64,000 nt of DNA from Egibacteraceae bacterium. GTDB taxonomy: Bacteria; Actinomycetota; Nitriliruptoria; Euzebyales; Egibacteraceae. Each line of letters starts with the position of its first letter. Position 1 is the stretch's first letter. The position numbers were made by a program, and so were the translations under genes. The stretch covers positions 32,618-96,617 of the forward strand of contig JAUJMS010000008.1 in assembly GCA_030446745.1 (NCBI GenBank), given 5' to 3'. Positions 61,393 through 64,000 of this stretch are shown piece after piece. A model generated the notes under the pieces. The model made no database searches, was not told the origin of the DNA, and saw only the letters and a program-made list of their open reading frames with translations.

Positions 61393-61556
61393 GCAGTCGA
61401 GTCCCGACCGCCGACTGCGACAAGCCCTCCCGGTGGTGCAACCGGTTCACCTCAGCCCAGTCCTGCACCCCATACACCTCTCTCCTCGGGTCGGTGAAGA
61501 CCCGAGGCTCAGTCTCAACTCACGCAGATCGCGTGAACCTGGTCAGTTTTCAGCCC
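61393..61556 (-). mobile_element. IS21-family remnant: left end and istA N-terminus
   Basis: On the minus strand, MYGVQDWAEVNRLHHREGLSQSAVGTRLRMSR (from 61477) matches the N-terminal HTH of IS21-family IstA (family DWAEIRRLH..EG.S..AIA..LG.SR). Before it lies GAGGAGAGAGGTG as ribosome site, and further upstream CTGAAAACTGACCAGG, a motif common at the ends of such elements. Reading stops being IstA-like after MSR, at the junction with the hydrogenase remnant. The rest of istA, istB and the other end are missing. Confidence 0.6.
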
Positions 61557-61697
61557 CCTTCGGCCGGGTATTCCCCAGATCCGCGACAGTCGACAGCACG
61601 GCGACTGTGCGAGTGGCCGACCACGTTCGATCGAGCAAGCCAACCGGACACGCGCAGTCCGTGCTGCTCTCCTGGGTGAGCTGATGAGGAGCGTCTG

Positions 61698-62408
61698 GTG
61701 GCAGTCTTTCCACGATCGGAGGGGTCGAGCAGGAGTCGTCCTACCGCTGATCTGTTGCTGGTCGTCGTCGTCATTGTCGTGCTCGTCGTCGCCGCCGGCT
61801 TGCTCAACACCGTCGCGTCGCGGGCACGGAGCATCAACGGTCACGCCGCCGACATCGCAGCGAGCACGCGCGGGATCGACGAGGACACGAGCGCGATCCG
61901 GCTGCTCGAGCGCACGAACGAGCTGGCCGCGTCGATCCTGAGCTCCGCCAAGCCCCTCGATGCGCAGCTGTCGAACACAATCCGGCTGGCACAAGGCATC
62001 GACGGCACGGTGACGTCGATCAGCGGCTCCGCACGCTCGATCAACGAGTCGGCGCAGGACATCAACGGCGCGGCGGCGAGCATCGAGACGGACGCGACGG
62101 ACATCCTCGCCACAGCACAAGGGATCGACGGCACCGTCAAGGGCATCAACCTCAGCGCCGCCAGCATCAACCAGCAGGCGGCGGCCATCCTCGACGTCGC
62201 CGGCCGGATCAACGAGGACATCAGGCTGATCAACCTGAACCTGAACGACACGATCCGGGTCGTCGACACCGTCCGCGGCGACACAAGGAACATTGTCGGC
62301 GAAGCACGTCGCGCGCATCAGCTCGCCGCGTGCATCGACCGCGAGGTCAATGGCACCGGCGGGGCACGCGACAACGCCCGGCACTGTGTCGACGAGAACG
62401 GGCGGTGA
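61698..62408 (+). CDS. Membrane-anchored heptad-repeat protein 1 (family not recognised)
   Basis: 236 aa from GTG 61698, 8 nt after GAGGAG. Short cytosolic N-terminus, membrane helix at ~18-37 (DLLLVVVVIVVLVVAAGLLNTV), then ~165 residues with Ile every seven positions (SINGHAADIAASTRGIDEDTSAI..., SARSINESAQDINGAAASIETDATDI), a long coiled coil outside the membrane. Near the end: DTRNIVGEARRAHQLAACIDREVNG, a motif shared with the two following genes. No catalytic motif. It resembles MCE or chemoreceptor stalks only in periodicity. Confidence 0.78.
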   Translation: MAVFPRSEGSSRSRPTADLLLVVVVIVVLVVAAGLLNTVASRARSINGHAADIAASTRGIDEDTSAIRLLERTNELAASILSSAKPLDAQLSNTIRLAQGIDGTVTSISGSARSINESAQDINGAAASIETDATDILATAQGIDGTVKGINLSAASINQQAAAILDVAGRINEDIRLINLNLNDTIRVVDTVRGDTRNIVGEARRAHQLAACIDREVNGTGGARDNARHCVDENGR

Positions 62409-63211
62409 GGGCGATGTCCACGCTGAGCCTGCCCACGTCGCGCGACCCGGGCGAGGTCGAGGCCAGGTTCGCCTACCTCAGGCGATGGCTGCGGGTGTGG
62501 ATCGCGCTGCTTGTCGTGGCCACGCTCGTCATCGTCGCCTACCTGATCCTGATCGCGATGGCGCTGAGCAAGGTGAACGCCAACATGGCCGTAGCTGAGC
62601 AGGCGGTCCGGGCGGTGCGCGCAAACGTGTCGATCCTTCCCGGCCAGGTCAACACCGTGAACAGCCACTTGGCGGCCGTCGACGGGAACCTGAAGGAGGT
62701 TCCCGGCCGGCTCGGGGAGGTCAACCGGTCGCTTGAGGCTGTCGACGGCAGCCTTCAGATCAGCGATGACGCGCTGGCCGGCACGGCAGAGACGCTGCCA
62801 GAGGTCCGCGAGTCGCTGGTCTCGACCGACGACCTGCTGCGCGGCATCAACGGGTCGTTGCAGGGCACCAACGGGTCGCTGCGGGACACCGGCTCGCTGC
62901 TGGGCTCGGTCGACGACCTCGCCGGCAGGGTCGAGCTCACACTGGAGGATGCCGAAGCCCCGCCGAACAGGCTCGACCGGCGGGACGCGTGTCCGTCCCG
63001 CGAGTCGTCTGCCGGGTCGGTGTGCACAGGTCGGGTGAGCGAGGGTGCCGAGGGCATCTACGAGCGGGTCGCCGTCACCAACAGCCGGCTCGTCCCGGTC
63101 CGGCGCGACACGAGCAACATCGTGGACAGTCTGGGCGAGGTCGACGGACATCTCGAGAGCATCTGCGAGTCACCCACGCTGCAGCCGCTCGGGGGGTTCC
63201 CGCCATGCTGA
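62405..63211 (+). CDS. Membrane-anchored heptad-repeat protein 2 (family not recognised)
   Basis: 268 aa from GTG 62405 (GTGA overlap with gene 1; ATG 62414 possible). Membrane helix ~28-52 (VWIALLVVATLVIVAYLILIAMAL), then heptads built on Val/Leu (NTVNSHLAAVDGNLKEVPGRLGEVNRSLEAVDGSL, GINGSLQGTNGSLRDTGSLLGSVDDL). A non-repeat loop with two Cys (RDACPSRESSAGSVCTG) comes before RRDTSNIVDSLGEVDGHLESICESP, the shared terminal motif. Likely acts with genes 1 and 3. Confidence 0.78.
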   Translation: MRAMSTLSLPTSRDPGEVEARFAYLRRWLRVWIALLVVATLVIVAYLILIAMALSKVNANMAVAEQAVRAVRANVSILPGQVNTVNSHLAAVDGNLKEVPGRLGEVNRSLEAVDGSLQISDDALAGTAETLPEVRESLVSTDDLLRGINGSLQGTNGSLRDTGSLLGSVDDLAGRVELTLEDAEAPPNRLDRRDACPSRESSAGSVCTGRVSEGAEGIYERVAVTNSRLVPVRRDTSNIVDSLGEVDGHLESICESPTLQPLGGFPPC

Positions 63212-64000
63212 GCCGGCTACGCCGTGCGGTGGGGCCGGACAGGCGTGGCGGCGGCTTCCCCCGGCTCCACCTGGCTTTGGTACTCGCGTTCGTGGCGGTC
63301 GCCGTCTTCGAGCTGACGCGCACCGTCGTCAGCGCTCTGGACATCGCGGCCACCGCCGCTGCCATCGACAGCGGGCTGCAGCCAGTCGAACGCAACACCA
63401 AGCAGATCCGGCTGCTCGACCGAACCTCCGCGATCACTCGCGAGATCATGCAGGAGACGACATCAGTGCAGGGCCAGGCCACCGAGCTCGATCGGACGGT
63501 TGGCGGCATCCGCGGCGGGGCACGGTCCATCGAGCAGAGCTCCGTGGCCGTTCACGATGAGGTGCGCGACATCGCCGCTCTCAGCGGCGACATCGACACG
63601 ACAGCCGAGGAACTGGCCGGCACGGTGAGCAGCATCGAGCGCACCGCGGCCTCCATCCATGGCAGCGCTGGCGGCATCAACGAGCGCTTTGCGGCGCTGT
63701 TGCCGGTCACGCGGACGATCGCCCGCGGCGAGGCGCCGTTCGGCGTCAACAACATCAACAAGAACACCGACGCCGTCATCGCACTGCTCAACGAGCTCGA
63801 GCCCGACCTGGACAACGTTCTGTTCTCGGTGAACGAGGTCGACGAGCACGCGGTCTCGATCTGCCGCAGCGATCTCATCCAGGGCCGTGGTTGCAACCGC
63901 TCGAGTCGGCCGGCGACGGCCCCACCTCCGACTCCGACGGCGACTCCGACGGTGACGGCGACCCCGACGGTGACGGCGACCCCGACGGTGACGGCGACCC
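63205..64000 (+). CDS. Membrane-anchored heptad-repeat protein 3, runs off the window
   Basis: At least 265 aa; ATG 63205 overlaps the end of gene 2 by 7 bp. Membrane helix ~23-40 (LALVLAFVAVAVFELTRTVV), Ile-based heptads (TVGGIRGGARSIEQSSVAVHDEVRDIAALSGDIDTTAEEL), then NNINKNTDAVIALLNELEPDLDNVLFSVNEVDEHAVSICRSDLIQ, matching the terminal motif of genes 1 and 2. After GCNRSS comes a Thr/Pro/Val tail coded by an 18-bp tandem repeat that continues past the edge. A wall-spanning stalk is a reasonable guess. Confidence 0.75.
   Translation, partial: MLSRLRRAVGPDRRGGGFPRLHLALVLAFVAVAVFELTRTVVSALDIAATAAAIDSGLQPVERNTKQIRLLDRTSAITREIMQETTSVQGQATELDRTVGGIRGGARSIEQSSVAVHDEVRDIAALSGDIDTTAEELAGTVSSIERTAASIHGSAGGINERFAALLPVTRTIARGEAPFGVNNINKNTDAVIALLNELEPDLDNVLFSVNEVDEHAVSICRSDLIQGRGCNRSSRPATAPPPTPTATPTVTATPTVTATPTVTAT
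63936..64000 (+). repeat. 18-bp coding tandem repeat (TVTATP units) at the window edge
   Basis: GACGGTGACGGCGACCCC is repeated at least three times and the last copy is cut by the window end; less regular GACGGCGACTCC copies precede it. It codes for (TVTATP)n. Copy number probably varies between strains. Confidence 0.8.

Noticed and set aside
63900..64000. CRISPR-like array at the right edge
   Set aside because: The 18-bp repeats are head-to-tail without spacers and keep a reading frame.
1..64000. tRNA, rRNA or tmRNA genes
   Set aside because: I looked for cloverleaf-like segments with TTCRA loops and CCA ends in the intergenic gaps and saw none; a covariance-model scan would settle it.

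Overview
The window is very GC-rich (about 73-75% by eye), uses many GTG starts and packs its genes with 4-nt ATGA/GTGA overlaps. The gene set (Fur-type zinc regulator with a znu operon, RecBCD, a SenX3/RegX3-type phosphate two-component system, a MshB/Mca-type deacetylase, a remnant of an actinobacterial high-affinity [NiFe] hydrogenase locus) points to a free-living actinomycetote, probably a deep-branching lineage (Nitriliruptoria-like is my guess, not shown by the sequence). Local homopolymer runs and several frame breaks suggest a draft or metagenome contig, so single frameshifts should be read with caution.

Layout. 1-5.6 kb: phosphohexomutase (runs off the left edge), HAD phosphatase, threonine synthase, pdxH and a phosphodiesterase-like protein. 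5.7-6.1 kb: a tiny secreted peptide gene and a corrupted homopolymer patch. 6.1-10.6 kb: lipoprotein and a four-gene carbohydrate-type ABC importer. 10.7-17.4 kb: rmuC; an SDR-thioesterase-C26 peptidase operon; two tandem secreted nuclease/lamin-tail paralogues; yqgE. 17.5-21 kb: DUF3105 protein, then a zinc operon (znuA-znuC-znuB-zur) behind a Zur-box-like site. 21-25.1 kb: Uma2-like protein, FMN-binding protein, small membrane protein, a decayed M36 metalloprotease and a secreted RTX-type calcium-binding protein. 25.2-35.3 kb: sirtuin, recC-recB-recD, ferredoxin. 35.5-46.5 kb: housekeeping genes (hydrolases, hemerythrin, MarR, cysS, a RusA-like protein, NAD(P)H:disulfide oxidoreductase, pyk, flavin reductase, PIG-L deacetylase, rnd, phhB). 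46.5-50.4 kb: ispH, nth, sensor kinase and response regulator. 50.5-58.9 kb: phoU and, convergent to it, one long operon pstS-pstC-pstA-pstB-aquaporin-arsC-MFS-aminotransferase, with PHO-box-like direct repeats in front of both phoU and pstS. 58.9-61.4 kb: the tail end of a [NiFe] hydrogenase locus (two maturation proteases, a NifU-domain protein, small membrane proteins, and only the last ~45 codons of the large subunit, which abuts the first part of an IS21-family istA). 61.7-64 kb: three overlapping genes for membrane-anchored heptad-repeat proteins that I do not recognise; the last runs off the right edge inside a tandem repeat.

How the parts fit. The phosphate module is coherent: sensor/regulator, PhoU, PstSCAB and PHO boxes sit together, and the pst operon appears extended by arsenate-handling genes (ArsC, an MIP channel, a transporter), which makes sense because high-affinity phosphate uptake also admits arsenate. 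The zinc module carries its own repressor and operator. The hydrogenase locus looks like a decaying remnant cut by an insertion sequence. The most interesting unexplained items are the three-gene coiled-coil operon at the right end, a three-copy intergenic hairpin repeat (2.37, 3.75 and 23.8 kb), and the paired secreted nuclease/lamin-tail proteins that lack a conserved catalytic Asp.
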